Shown here in pieces: positions 1 to 5,214 of a DNA stretch of 8,726 nucleotides. Under the pieces are notes generated by a model that saw only the letters and a list, made by a program, of their open reading frames with translations, made no database searches and was not told where the DNA came from. The DNA is taken from the NCBI GenBank assembly GCA_934572465.1, contig CAKTLG010000051.1, forward strand, positions 1-8,726, read 5' to 3'. The translations under genes were made by a program, and so were the position numbers. How positions within the stretch are numbered: the first letter of the stretch is position 1; each line of letters opens with the position of its first letter. Source of the DNA: an uncultured Oscillospiraceae bacterium (GTDB taxonomy: Bacteria > Bacillota > Clostridia > Oscillospirales > Oscillospiraceae).

Positions 1-320
1 TGCCCGAGCAGTACATCTCCATCGTGGTTCCCGGCCGTATGTATGCCGAGGAGTATCACAAGATGGGCGTGCACCCGGCGGTCCTGTCCTCTGCACTCGA
101 GGGTGCCGGTACCGTTACTTCCGCGCTGATCCCCTGGAACACCTGCGGTGTGTTCATTAAGGATACGCTGAACATCACCGCCTGGGGCGCCGGCGGTTAC
201 GGCCCCTGGGCCATCTTCAACTGGCTGATGCCCATCGTCAACTGGCTGTGCGTGCTCGTCGGCTGGACGCTCAAGGATCTTGCCGGTAAGGCGTATAAGA
301 AGGTCAAGGCGGAAAAGTAA
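1..320 (+). CDS. nhaC: Na+/H+ antiporter, NhaC family (C-terminal part, truncated by window edge)
   Basis: This is an integral membrane antiporter that exchanges Na+ for H+ across the cytoplasmic membrane. Only the last 105 or so residues are present, and the frame is open from base 3 (first residues PEQYISIVVPGRMYAEEY). The stretch GAGTVTSALIPWNTCGVF, about 25-45 residues into the visible part, is the conserved NhaC signature, and two hydrophobic segments follow before a lysine-rich cytoplasmic tail (KAYKKVKAEK). A GTG at base 24 lies inside the conserved region and is not the true start. The racemase gene begins 25 bases downstream with no terminator between, so the two are probably co-transcribed. 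NhaC-type antiporters accompany ornithine-catabolic genes in several clostridia (from memory), which fits this neighbour. The ion actually exchanged cannot be read from the fragment. Confidence 0.9.
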   Translation, partial: PEQYISIVVPGRMYAEEYHKMGVHPAVLSSALEGAGTVTSALIPWNTCGVFIKDTLNITAWGAGGYGPWAIFNWLMPIVNWLCVLVGWTLKDLAGKAYKKVKAEK

Positions 321-345
321 TCTCACCCCATAAGGAATTGAACCA

Positions 346-1446
346 ATGACAAGTGATCGAAATCATTATCCCTCTTTTGAATGCGATCTCGATAAATTGT
401 CTGAGAATCTGGCAGCGCTCGTAGAGCGCTGCCATGATTCGCTTATCGAGGTCGCGGGCGTCGTAAAGGGCGTGAGCGCCCTGCCTGAGATCGTGCGCGT
501 ATACGAGGAGAGCGGCGTGAAATTCATCGCTACCTCGCGCGTCGATCAGCTGCGCGCCATCCGGAGCTACGGCTTTGTGACAAAGCCCCTGATGCTCATC
601 CGCATCCCGATGCTCTCGGAGCTTGCGGATGTGGTGGCGCTGAGCGACATCAGCCTGCAAAGCGACATCACGGTGCTGCGCGCGCTGAATGAGGAAGCAA
701 AAAAACAGGGGAAGACCCATGAGGTCATCCTGATGATGGATCTCGGCGATCTGCGCGAGGGCTTCTGGAACGAGGAGGAGGCCATCGACGCGGCGCTTGA
801 GATCGAGCGCGAGCTGACGAACCTGCGGCTCTCCGGCGTGGGCGTGAACCTGAGCTGCTACGGCTCGGTGAAGCCGAACACGCGCAACATGCAGGGCCTT
901 GTGAGCCTTGCGGCGGATATCGAGCGCGCGATCGGCCGCAGGCTCGACTATATCAGCGGCGGCGCGTCCACCTCGCTCTATATGGCGCTGAACGGTACGA
1001 TGCCGTACCGCATCAACCTGCTGCGCGTGGGCGATATGGCGCTGCGCGGCGAGACGGACGGCTTTGACCCCGGCTTTCTGCACAAGGATGTGTTCACGGT
1101 CAAGGCGGAGGTCATCGAGTGCCGCGATAAGCCGAGCTTTCCCGTCGGCGAGCTGACGGTCAACGCCTTCGGCGAGGTGGGGCACTATGAGGATCGCGGC
1201 ATCCGCCGCCGCGCGCTCGCAGCGATCGGCCGCGTGGACTACGGCAACTGCTTCGACCTTGTGCCGCGCATGAAGGGCGTGGAGATCCTCGGCGCTTCGT
1301 CCGACCATACGATCCTCGACGTGCAGGACGCGGAACGGGAGATCCATGTCGGCGACGTGCTGGAGTTCGGCATCAGGGCCTACGGCCCGCTCGTCTATCT
1401 GACGAACACGCCCAGCGTGCGCATATCGTACCAGGGCGGGGAGTGA
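346..1446 (+). CDS. orr: Ornithine racemase-like PLP enzyme (alanine racemase N-domain fold)
   Basis: This is probably a cytoplasmic PLP-dependent racemase that interconverts L- and D-ornithine, the entry step to D-ornithine aminomutase in clostridial ornithine breakdown. The 366 residues compare with about 355 in the Clostridium sticklandii enzyme as I remember it. Recognisable blocks are the N-terminal barrel strand with Lys41 (EVAGVVKGVSALPEIV), the likely PLP Schiff-base lysine; LMLIRIPMLSE near 85; VILMMDLGDLREGFW near 130; GVNLSCYGSVKP near 165; the phosphate-binding-like ISGGASTSLYM near 205; and DRGIRRRALAAIG and ILGASSDHTILDV in the C-terminal half. The ATG at 346 is preceded by AAGGA with about 9 bases of spacing. 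It follows nhaC closely, which suggests one operon. Substrate is inferred from whole-length similarity; a racemase for another amino acid is possible. The other ornithine genes are not in the window. Confidence 0.82.
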   Translation: MTSDRNHYPSFECDLDKLSENLAALVERCHDSLIEVAGVVKGVSALPEIVRVYEESGVKFIATSRVDQLRAIRSYGFVTKPLMLIRIPMLSELADVVALSDISLQSDITVLRALNEEAKKQGKTHEVILMMDLGDLREGFWNEEEAIDAALEIERELTNLRLSGVGVNLSCYGSVKPNTRNMQGLVSLAADIERAIGRRLDYISGGASTSLYMALNGTMPYRINLLRVGDMALRGETDGFDPGFLHKDVFTVKAEVIECRDKPSFPVGELTVNAFGEVGHYEDRGIRRRALAAIGRVDYGNCFDLVPRMKGVEILGASSDHTILDVQDAEREIHVGDVLEFGIRAYGPLVYLTNTPSVRISYQGGE

Positions 1447-1491
1447 GCGGAACGCTTTCTCTGCGTGAAAGGCTGACGCAAAACAGGAAAA

Positions 1492-1524
1492 CAAGGCCGT
1501 CAGGATAAACTCCTGACGGCCTTG
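1492..1524 (-). terminator. Hairpin terminator between convergent orr and ribU units
   Basis: A perfect 14-bp stem (CAAGGCCGTCAGGA at 1492-1505, paired with 1511-1524) has a 5-base loop. On the minus strand it is followed by TTTT then CCTGTTT, so it works best as the ribU terminator, starting 13 bases past that stop codon. On the plus strand no clear T run follows, so it may stop orr transcripts only partly. Its place between converging genes suggests use in both directions. Confidence 0.8.
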
Positions 1525-1536
1525 CCATATGTTGCT

Positions 1537-2133
1537 TTACTTGTGCAGCAGCGGGGAGAGGGGCTTGTAGATGAGGAAGCACAGCGCCACGTCGAGCAGC
1601 CCCTTGCAGAACGTGAAGGGCATGTTGAATACCAGCAGGCATTCGAGCAGCCCGTCCGTCGACGGGCGGATCGCCTGATACATGCCGATGATCGCGTCGA
1701 GCGGCAGCTTGTAGCAGACGACGTAGGCGGGGTAGACCACGAAGTAGTTCAGCGGCACGGACAGCGCGGCCATCAGCACCGCGCCGGCGAGCGCGCCGAT
1801 GAGCGCGCCGCGGCGGGATTTGTGCTTCCGGTAGATGAAGCCCGCCGAGAACGAGAATACCGCGCCCATGATGAAGTTGAACAGCTCGCCGACATAGGCC
1901 GACGACGTGCCGTGCAGCACGGAGAAGAGCAGATTCTTGAGGAAGGACACGACCACGCCGTAGACCGGCCCCAGCGAGAACGCGGCCAGCAGCTCCGGAA
2001 GATCGGAGATATCAAGCTTGACGAACGCGGGGATCAGCGCGGGGATCGGGAACTCGATGAACATGAGCAGGAACGCGACGGTCGAGAGCATGGCGGTGAC
2101 GGTGAGCTTGTGGGTGCGGGCTTGTGCGGACAT
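1537..2133 (-). CDS. ribU: Riboflavin ECF transporter S component RibU
   Basis: This is the substrate-binding membrane subunit of an energy-coupling-factor transporter, importing riboflavin with the shared EcfT/EcfA/EcfA' module, which is not encoded in the window. It has 198 residues, usual for the family, and about six hydrophobic segments. RibU hallmarks are FPIPALIPAFVKLDISDLPELLAAFSLGPVYG (28-59), FLKNLLFSVLHGTSSAYVGELFNFIMG (64-90), and PLNYFVVYPAY (127-137), then a last segment near 175-190. The ATG at 2133 was chosen because AAAAGGAG (2150-2143) lies about 9 bases upstream and the conserved region begins shortly after; a longer reading to 2247 would run back into the riboswitch leader. 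It is a single-gene unit with its own promoter, an FMN riboswitch and a terminator. The riboswitch strongly supports flavin as substrate. Confidence 0.93.
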   Translation of the reverse strand: MSAQARTHKLTVTAMLSTVAFLLMFIEFPIPALIPAFVKLDISDLPELLAAFSLGPVYGVVVSFLKNLLFSVLHGTSSAYVGELFNFIMGAVFSFSAGFIYRKHKSRRGALIGALAGAVLMAALSVPLNYFVVYPAYVVCYKLPLDAIIGMYQAIRPSTDGLLECLLVFNMPFTFCKGLLDVALCFLIYKPLSPLLHK

Positions 2134-2142
2134 AATAAAACA

Positions 2143-2202
2143 CTCCTTTTTGTCATTTTCCCCTGAAAGAACGAGCCTTCCAAGGTGCATGACGCAAAGG
2201 AG
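2143..2202 (-). promoter_or_regulatory. Possible Shine-Dalgarno sequestering pair in the ribU leader
   Basis: On the transcript, CGCUCCUUU (from 2204 to 2196) can pair with AAAGGAGUG (2149 to 2141), the ribU Shine-Dalgarno region, over nine positions with one G-U pair. A competing hairpin, ACGCAA (2217-2212) with UUGCGU (2197-2192), shares two bases with the first pairing and could release the ribosome site. No hairpin followed by a T run is visible between the riboswitch and the start codon, so control of translation is favoured over termination. The pairing is seen; the switch mechanism is inferred. Confidence 0.4.
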
Positions 2203-2235
2203 CGAGGGAAATTGCGTGGTCAACGCGTGCAGCAC

Positions 2236-2350
2236 ATCTTCTCTCATCCGGACTGTGACCGTCGGTTCCGGAATTTCACCGGATCATGCGGCAGAGCTGC
2301 CGCTTGCGGACTATACCGCCGGTGGGGAGTTTCACCCCGCCTTGAAGACT
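2236..2350 (-). promoter_or_regulatory. FMN riboswitch (RFN element) controlling ribU
   Basis: Read on the minus strand, the element runs from AGTCTTC (2350) to GAGAAGAT (2236), whose ends pair to form P1. Between them are the conserved RFN blocks GGGGTGAAACTCCCCACCGG, GCGGTATAGTCCGC, GGTGAAATTCCGGAACCGAC and AGTCCGGATGAGAGAAG, so all helices appear intact. FMN binding to this family lowers expression of flavin synthesis or uptake genes. It sits between the ribU promoter and start codon, with about 102 bases of expression platform. The order and spacing of the motifs make the identification near certain. Confidence 0.97.
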
Positions 2351-2371
2351 GGTGATTCAGTTGATAGGTAG

Positions 2372-2399
2372 AGTATACGCCAAAATCCGCAAAAGTCAA
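2372..2399 (-). promoter_or_regulatory. Sigma-A-type promoter for ribU
   Basis: On the minus strand, TTGACT (2399-2394) and TATACT (2377-2372) are separated by 16 bases, close to the TTGACA/TATAAT consensus. Transcription would begin near 2365, about 15 bases before the FMN riboswitch, as expected for a riboswitch leader. It lies back to back with the SLOG gene promoter, with 11 bases between the two -35 boxes. Confidence 0.75.
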
Positions 2400-2410
2400 C
2401 AGAAAAATGC

Positions 2411-2439
2411 TTTACAATCGAGAACGTATGTTCTATACT
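2411..2439 (+). promoter_or_regulatory. Sigma-A-type promoter for the SLOG/cyclase unit
   Basis: TTTACA (2411-2416) and TATACT (2434-2439) are separated by exactly 17 bases. The likely start of transcription near 2446 leaves a leader of about 20 bases before the ATG at 2467. The last 12 bases of the spacer are a LexA-box-like palindrome, so the promoter is probably repressed when that site is occupied. Confidence 0.78.
2422..2433. promoter_or_regulatory. LexA/SOS-box-like operator GAAC-N4-GTTC
   Basis: The sequence GAACGTATGTTC matches the Gram-positive LexA (DinR) operator core GAACRNRYGTTY at every core position. Flanking bases are A and T rather than the ideal C and G. It directly abuts the -10 box of the SLOG promoter, where repressor binding would exclude RNA polymerase. 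A 12-base match has some chance of arising by accident, but its exact placement in the promoter spacer makes it persuasive. LexA itself is not encoded in the window. Confidence 0.6.
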
Positions 2440-2466
2440 GGAGAAGATGAGAGGAGGCGGTGCGGC

Positions 2467-2970
2467 ATGAGAGGAAGACCATGCTCCTGCGCGTTCACCG
2501 GACACCGGCCGGGGAAGCTTGCCTGGGGCGAGGATGAAACGGACATCCGCTGCATCGCCCTCAAGGCGAAGCTGCGCGCGGCGGTGGAGGGCGCCATCCA
2601 CGAGGGAATGGAGCACTTCATCTGCGGCATGGCCGAGGGCTGCGACCTCTACTTTGCCGAAACGGTGCTGTCGCTGAAAGAGCGATATCCGCACATCACG
2701 CTCGAGGCTGCCATCCCGTGCCCCACGCAGCCGGACGGGTGGAGCGCGGCGCAGAGAGCGCGCTATCAGGACATTCTGTCGCGCTGCGACTACGAGACCA
2801 TGGTGCAGCAGAGCTATTCGCGCGGGTGCATGCAGCGGCGCAACCGCTATATGGTCGACCACGCAAGTCTGCTGATCGCCGTGAACGACGGCGCGCGCGG
2901 CGGCACGCGCTCAACGATCGAATACGCGTTCCGGCGCGGCGTGAGCGTGCTGGATATCCCGCTGGAATAG
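2467..2970 (+). CDS. SLOG-family protein (DUF1273, YpsA-like)
   Basis: A 167-residue cytoplasmic protein of the DUF1273/YpsA branch of the SLOG superfamily, whose Rossmann-like members are thought to bind nucleotide-derived ligands; B. subtilis YpsA has been linked to oxidative-stress protection and cell division. Family blocks are clear: CAFTGHRPGKLAWG (8-21), FICGMAEGCDLYFAE (51-65, with the Gly-rich loop and acidic residue typical of SLOG), AIPCPTQPDGW (81-91), CMQRRNRYMVDHASLLIAVNDG (120-141), and GGTRSTIEYA (144-153). Length is normal and no residue of these blocks looks lost. The start at 2467 is favoured by GAGGAGG (2451-2457), 9 bases upstream; ATGs at 2407 and 2428 would lie in the promoter. 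The cyclase gene follows after 55 bases without a terminator. A LexA-like box suggests SOS induction. The ligand is unknown. Confidence 0.9.
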   Translation: MRGRPCSCAFTGHRPGKLAWGEDETDIRCIALKAKLRAAVEGAIHEGMEHFICGMAEGCDLYFAETVLSLKERYPHITLEAAIPCPTQPDGWSAAQRARYQDILSRCDYETMVQQSYSRGCMQRRNRYMVDHASLLIAVNDGARGGTRSTIEYAFRRGVSVLDIPLE

Positions 2971-3025
2971 CGGGGGATACATTGGAGCAGGCGGCAGAAC
3001 GCGCCGCGGGAAAGGGGAAAACGCC

Positions 3026-3670
3026 ATGAGGGTCATCGACCTGACGCACACCATCCGGCCGGATATGCCGGTCTATCCCGGCACGGAGCCGCCGAAGTTC
3101 ACGCCCGCCAACAGCTACGAGCGCGACGGCTTCAAGGAAACGCTACTTGAGCTGTTCACGCACACCGGCACGCACATGGATCCGCCCGCGCATCTGTTCG
3201 CGGGACGGACGACGCTCGATCAGTTTCCCGCCGATCAGTTCATCGGCAGGGCGCTCGTGATCGACTGTCGAATGTTGCACGAGGGCGAGGAGATCACGAT
3301 GGCGCAGCTCGCGCCTTACGGCGGCAGGGTGCGGGAGGCGGACTTCCTGCTCTTTAACCTCGGCTGGGACAAGCGCTGGGGGACGGAGCGCTACTTTGGC
3401 GACTACCCATGCCTTGACGACGCGGTGATGGAGCTGATCCTTGCGGGCGATTACAAGGGCATCGGCTTCGATGTGATCGGCCTTGATCCCATCGCGGACG
3501 AAAACCTGACACGGCACAAGCGGCTCTTTGCCGAAAAGGACATCGTGAACATCGAGAATCTCAAGGATCTTGACCGCTGCGGCAGCGAGCTGTTTTCCTT
3601 CAGCTGCTTTCCGCTCAAGCTGGAGAACTGCGACGGCTCGCCGGTGCGCGCGGTGGCGTGGTTTGAATAA
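3026..3670 (+). CDS. Cyclase-family metal-dependent hydrolase (KynB-like)
   Basis: A 214-residue cytoplasmic protein of the cyclase/kynurenine formamidase-like family, whose known members use a divalent metal to hydrolyse formamides or cyclic amides and related bonds. The signature HTGTHMDPPAH (46-56) supplies the presumed metal ligands His46, His50 and Asp52, with His56 nearby; other family features are the opening VIDLTHTIRPDMPVYPGTEPP and the GIGFDVIGLDP segment near 150. Length is typical. The ATG at 3026 has AAAGGGG about 8 bases upstream. It follows the SLOG gene by 55 bases and probably shares its promoter; the unit ends at a strong hairpin just past the stop. Similarity alone does not give the substrate, so calling it kynurenine formamidase would go too far: no tryptophan-catabolic genes are nearby. 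Confidence 0.87.
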   Translation: MRVIDLTHTIRPDMPVYPGTEPPKFTPANSYERDGFKETLLELFTHTGTHMDPPAHLFAGRTTLDQFPADQFIGRALVIDCRMLHEGEEITMAQLAPYGGRVREADFLLFNLGWDKRWGTERYFGDYPCLDDAVMELILAGDYKGIGFDVIGLDPIADENLTRHKRLFAEKDIVNIENLKDLDRCGSELFSFSCFPLKLENCDGSPVRAVAWFE

Positions 3671-3675
3671 AGAAA

Positions 3676-3709
3676 GCGTGGGGAAGCGGCTCGTGCCGCT
3701 TCCCCACGC
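3676..3709. terminator. Two-way terminator between the cyclase and tfoX-like genes
   Basis: A perfect 15-bp stem (GCGTGGGGAAGCGGC with its complement) closes a TCGT loop. It begins 5 bases after the cyclase stop codon and ends 4 bases before the converging TfoX-like stop. Minus-strand transcripts continue into TTTCTTTATTC, while plus-strand transcripts meet GGTTTATT and later a T5 run, so it most likely terminates both genes. Confidence 0.8.
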
Positions 3710-3713
3710 CGGT

Positions 3714-4037
3714 TTATTGCCGCTTTTTCCTCGGCTTTGGCGCGGGAAGCTCGTCGTACATCGCGCGGAACAGCCCCGTTAAAAAGTCCCGATCGTCCAC
3801 ATCGGTCACGAGCAGCATCTCCTTCGCGCCCTCGTAGGGGCGCTCGTAGACGGCGGCGGGCAGATAGGCGACCGCCGCCGCAACGGGCTTGACGAGCAGC
3901 CGGTCGTCGCAGAGATAGGCGGCGATCTTTCCGTGGAGATAGAGGATATATTCTCCCATCATGGCGCGGTGGGTCACGCCGTCCAGACCGGAGAGCTGAT
4001 CGAGTATGAAGTCCAGATATTCTCTGCTCGTAGCCAT
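3714..4037 (-). CDS. TfoX/Sxy N-terminal-domain protein, stand-alone
   Basis: A 107-residue protein made of a single TfoX N-terminal domain. The recognisable core is RAMMGEYILYLHGKIAAYLCDDRLLVKPV (24-52), followed by YEGAKEMLLV (68-77) and a basic C-terminal tail (KPRKKRQ). TfoX/Sxy in Gram-negative bacteria activates competence genes and has a second C-terminal domain, which is absent here; single-domain versions are common in Firmicutes and Bacteroidetes and have no established function. The ATG at 4037 is chosen because GGAGGT (4050-4045) lies 7 bases upstream; an earlier ATG at 4079 overlaps the promoter -10 box. It forms its own unit between two strong hairpins, with a promoter at 4078-4106. 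A role in DNA uptake should not be assumed. Confidence 0.82.
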   Translation of the reverse strand: MATSREYLDFILDQLSGLDGVTHRAMMGEYILYLHGKIAAYLCDDRLLVKPVAAAVAYLPAAVYERPYEGAKEMLLVTDVDDRDFLTGLFRAMYDELPAPKPRKKRQ

Positions 4038-4077
4038 GTGCGGTACCTCCTGCCGAGTCATCGTATCGTCATACGGC

Positions 4078-4106
4078 ATGATAGCAGAAAAGAAAGAAAA
4101 AGTCCA
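4078..4106 (-). promoter_or_regulatory. Candidate promoter for the TfoX-domain gene
   Basis: On the minus strand, TGGACT (4106-4101) and TATCAT (4083-4078) are separated by 17 bases. The spacer is a pyrimidine run, and the -35 box matches consensus at four of six positions. It sits just beyond the upstream terminator, so the gene needs its own promoter, which supports the call. Confidence 0.5.
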
Positions 4107-4109
4107 CTG

Positions 4110-4144
4110 AAAAAAGCGCCCCGACCGTGAGGTCGGGGCGCTTT
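4110..4144 (-). terminator. Rho-independent terminator of the DMT transporter unit
   Basis: Read on the minus strand, a perfect 14-bp stem (AAAGCGCCCCGACC with its complement, 4144-4131 and 4126-4113) closes a TCAC loop. It ends in a run of six T residues (4115-4110, partly within the stem). It starts 10 bases after the transporter stop codon at 4155. This is a textbook intrinsic terminator and separates the unit from the TfoX-domain gene. Confidence 0.9.
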
Positions 4145-4154
4145 GCGGCCTTGC

Positions 4155-5063
4155 TCAGATATCGAACACGCCCATCACGGCGATGCCGATGACAACGAGC
4201 AGGATCATCAGATAGTGCTTCCACGAGAGCTTTTCCTTCAGGAAAAGGCGGCTCCACAGCACGCTTGCCGCGCAGTAGGAGCTGATGATCGGCGCGGACA
4301 TCGCCAGATGCTCCGTATCGGAGATGGCGTAGATGTAGGCGAACTGGCCGGCGGTCTCGCAGATGGCGCCGAGGTACTTCGGCGCTTCGCGCTTGGGGAG
4401 GAGGCGGTCTTTTCTGATGAAGACCACGTAGACGAAGCACACGGCGGCGGCGAAAAGGAACGTCAGCTCGTAGGCGCAGTTCGCGCTGCCCTCGTCCAGC
4501 GTTTCGAGCACGCGGTTGTCGGCAAAGGTGCCGGCGGCGTCGAGCAGACAGTAGGCCACGGGCAGAGCGAGCGCGAGAAAGCTCTTGGCGTATTTGCGGT
4601 TGCCCTCGGCCTGACGGGCCGCGCGCAGCGCGGGGTCCTCCGTGGCGTCCACTACGCCAAGGCCGATCGCGCCGACGCACACAAGAATGATCGCGCCGAT
4701 GGCAAGTGGGGAGTAGTCCTCGCCGCCGAGGAACAGCAGCGTCATCACCGCGACGAGCGCGCCCGAGGAGTTGCAGATCGGCGACGAGACGGAAAGTTCG
4801 ATGTAGCGAAGGCCGAGGTAGCCGAGCGTCATCGAGCCGATGTACAGCAGCGATACGGGCAGATAGGTCCAGATGATGGACCAGCTGATCTCCGTGCCGC
4901 CGACAAAGATTTCAAACGCGGCGTGAAGACCCATCACGGTACCCACGGCAATGACCATCTTGAGATGGGCGAGGTGATCGTCCTCGCCCTGACAGCCGAT
5001 CTTGGAGAAAAGGTCGCTGCCGCTCCAGCAGAGCAGCGCGATCAGAGAAAGCCAGAACCACAT
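4155..5063 (-). CDS. DMT-superfamily (EamA-type) transporter
   Basis: A 302-residue inner-membrane protein with about ten hydrophobic helices (roughly 2-20, 33-52, 64-84, 92-112, 118-138, 160-180, 197-216, 229-249, 252-272, 281-301), the two-times-five EamA layout of drug/metabolite transporters. Typical features are the N-terminal WFWLSLIALLCWSGSDLFSK, the fourth-helix SSPICNSSGALVAVMTLLFLGGE, and the matching second-repeat MSAPIISSYCAASVLWSRLFLKEKLSWKHYLMILLVVIGI. A hydrophilic loop near 140-160 joins the halves. The ATG at 5063 follows AAAGGAG by about 14 bases, a longer gap than usual, but an in-frame TGA lies between them, so no upstream start is possible. It follows the YnbB-like gene by 151 bases in the same direction and may be co-transcribed. 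Members export amino acids or small metabolites; the substrate here is unknown. Confidence 0.85.
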   Translation of the reverse strand: MWFWLSLIALLCWSGSDLFSKIGCQGEDDHLAHLKMVIAVGTVMGLHAAFEIFVGGTEISWSIIWTYLPVSLLYIGSMTLGYLGLRYIELSVSSPICNSSGALVAVMTLLFLGGEDYSPLAIGAIILVCVGAIGLGVVDATEDPALRAARQAEGNRKYAKSFLALALPVAYCLLDAAGTFADNRVLETLDEGSANCAYELTFLFAAAVCFVYVVFIRKDRLLPKREAPKYLGAICETAGQFAYIYAISDTEHLAMSAPIISSYCAASVLWSRLFLKEKLSWKHYLMILLVVIGIAVMGVFDI

Positions 5064-5214
5064 ATTGAATTGTCAAACTCCTTTGTACTGTTGTATTTTC
5101 AGATGGGAAAAACAGCGGTACGTGGGGGTGGGCGGCGGCGGAAGTGCCGGTTCGTCAGGGGCGTTCGGCGAATGAGCATGGGGGAAGGTTCCTCCGGAAA
5201 GATAGAATGGGGGA
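5064..5214 (-). other. Gap between the ynbB-like and DMT transporter genes
   Basis: These 151 bases hold no convincing terminator or promoter. On the minus strand, GGAGG (5195-5191) lies 11 bases before an ATG at 5179 that opens a 26-codon frame ending at 5099; its peptide is rich in Arg and Pro and looks like chance coding in GC-rich DNA. Near the transporter start, CTGTT and AACAG arms (about 5118-5091) could form a weak stem. The lack of a terminator leaves read-through from the ynbB-like gene possible. Confidence 0.4.

Noticed and set aside
304..1494. Long minus-strand open frame opposite the racemase gene
   Set aside because: It is antisense to a clearly recognisable PLP enzyme and its translation (His/Ala/Arg-rich) resembles no family; an effect of GC-rich third codon positions.
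2134..2247. Longer ribU start extending 38 codons upstream
   Set aside because: The extension would translate riboswitch leader RNA (MREDVLHAL...) and ignores the ideal ribosome site before the ATG at 2133.
3714..4037. TfoX-domain gene as evidence of natural competence
   Set aside because: Only the N-terminal domain is present and no competence genes are in the window; stand-alone versions are widespread without a known competence role.
5099..5179. 26-codon minus-strand frame with an upstream GGAGG in the gap before the DMT transporter
   Set aside because: The peptide is Arg/Pro-rich low-complexity sequence, as expected from GC-rich non-coding DNA, and the ribosome-site spacing is long. Conservation would be needed to accept it.
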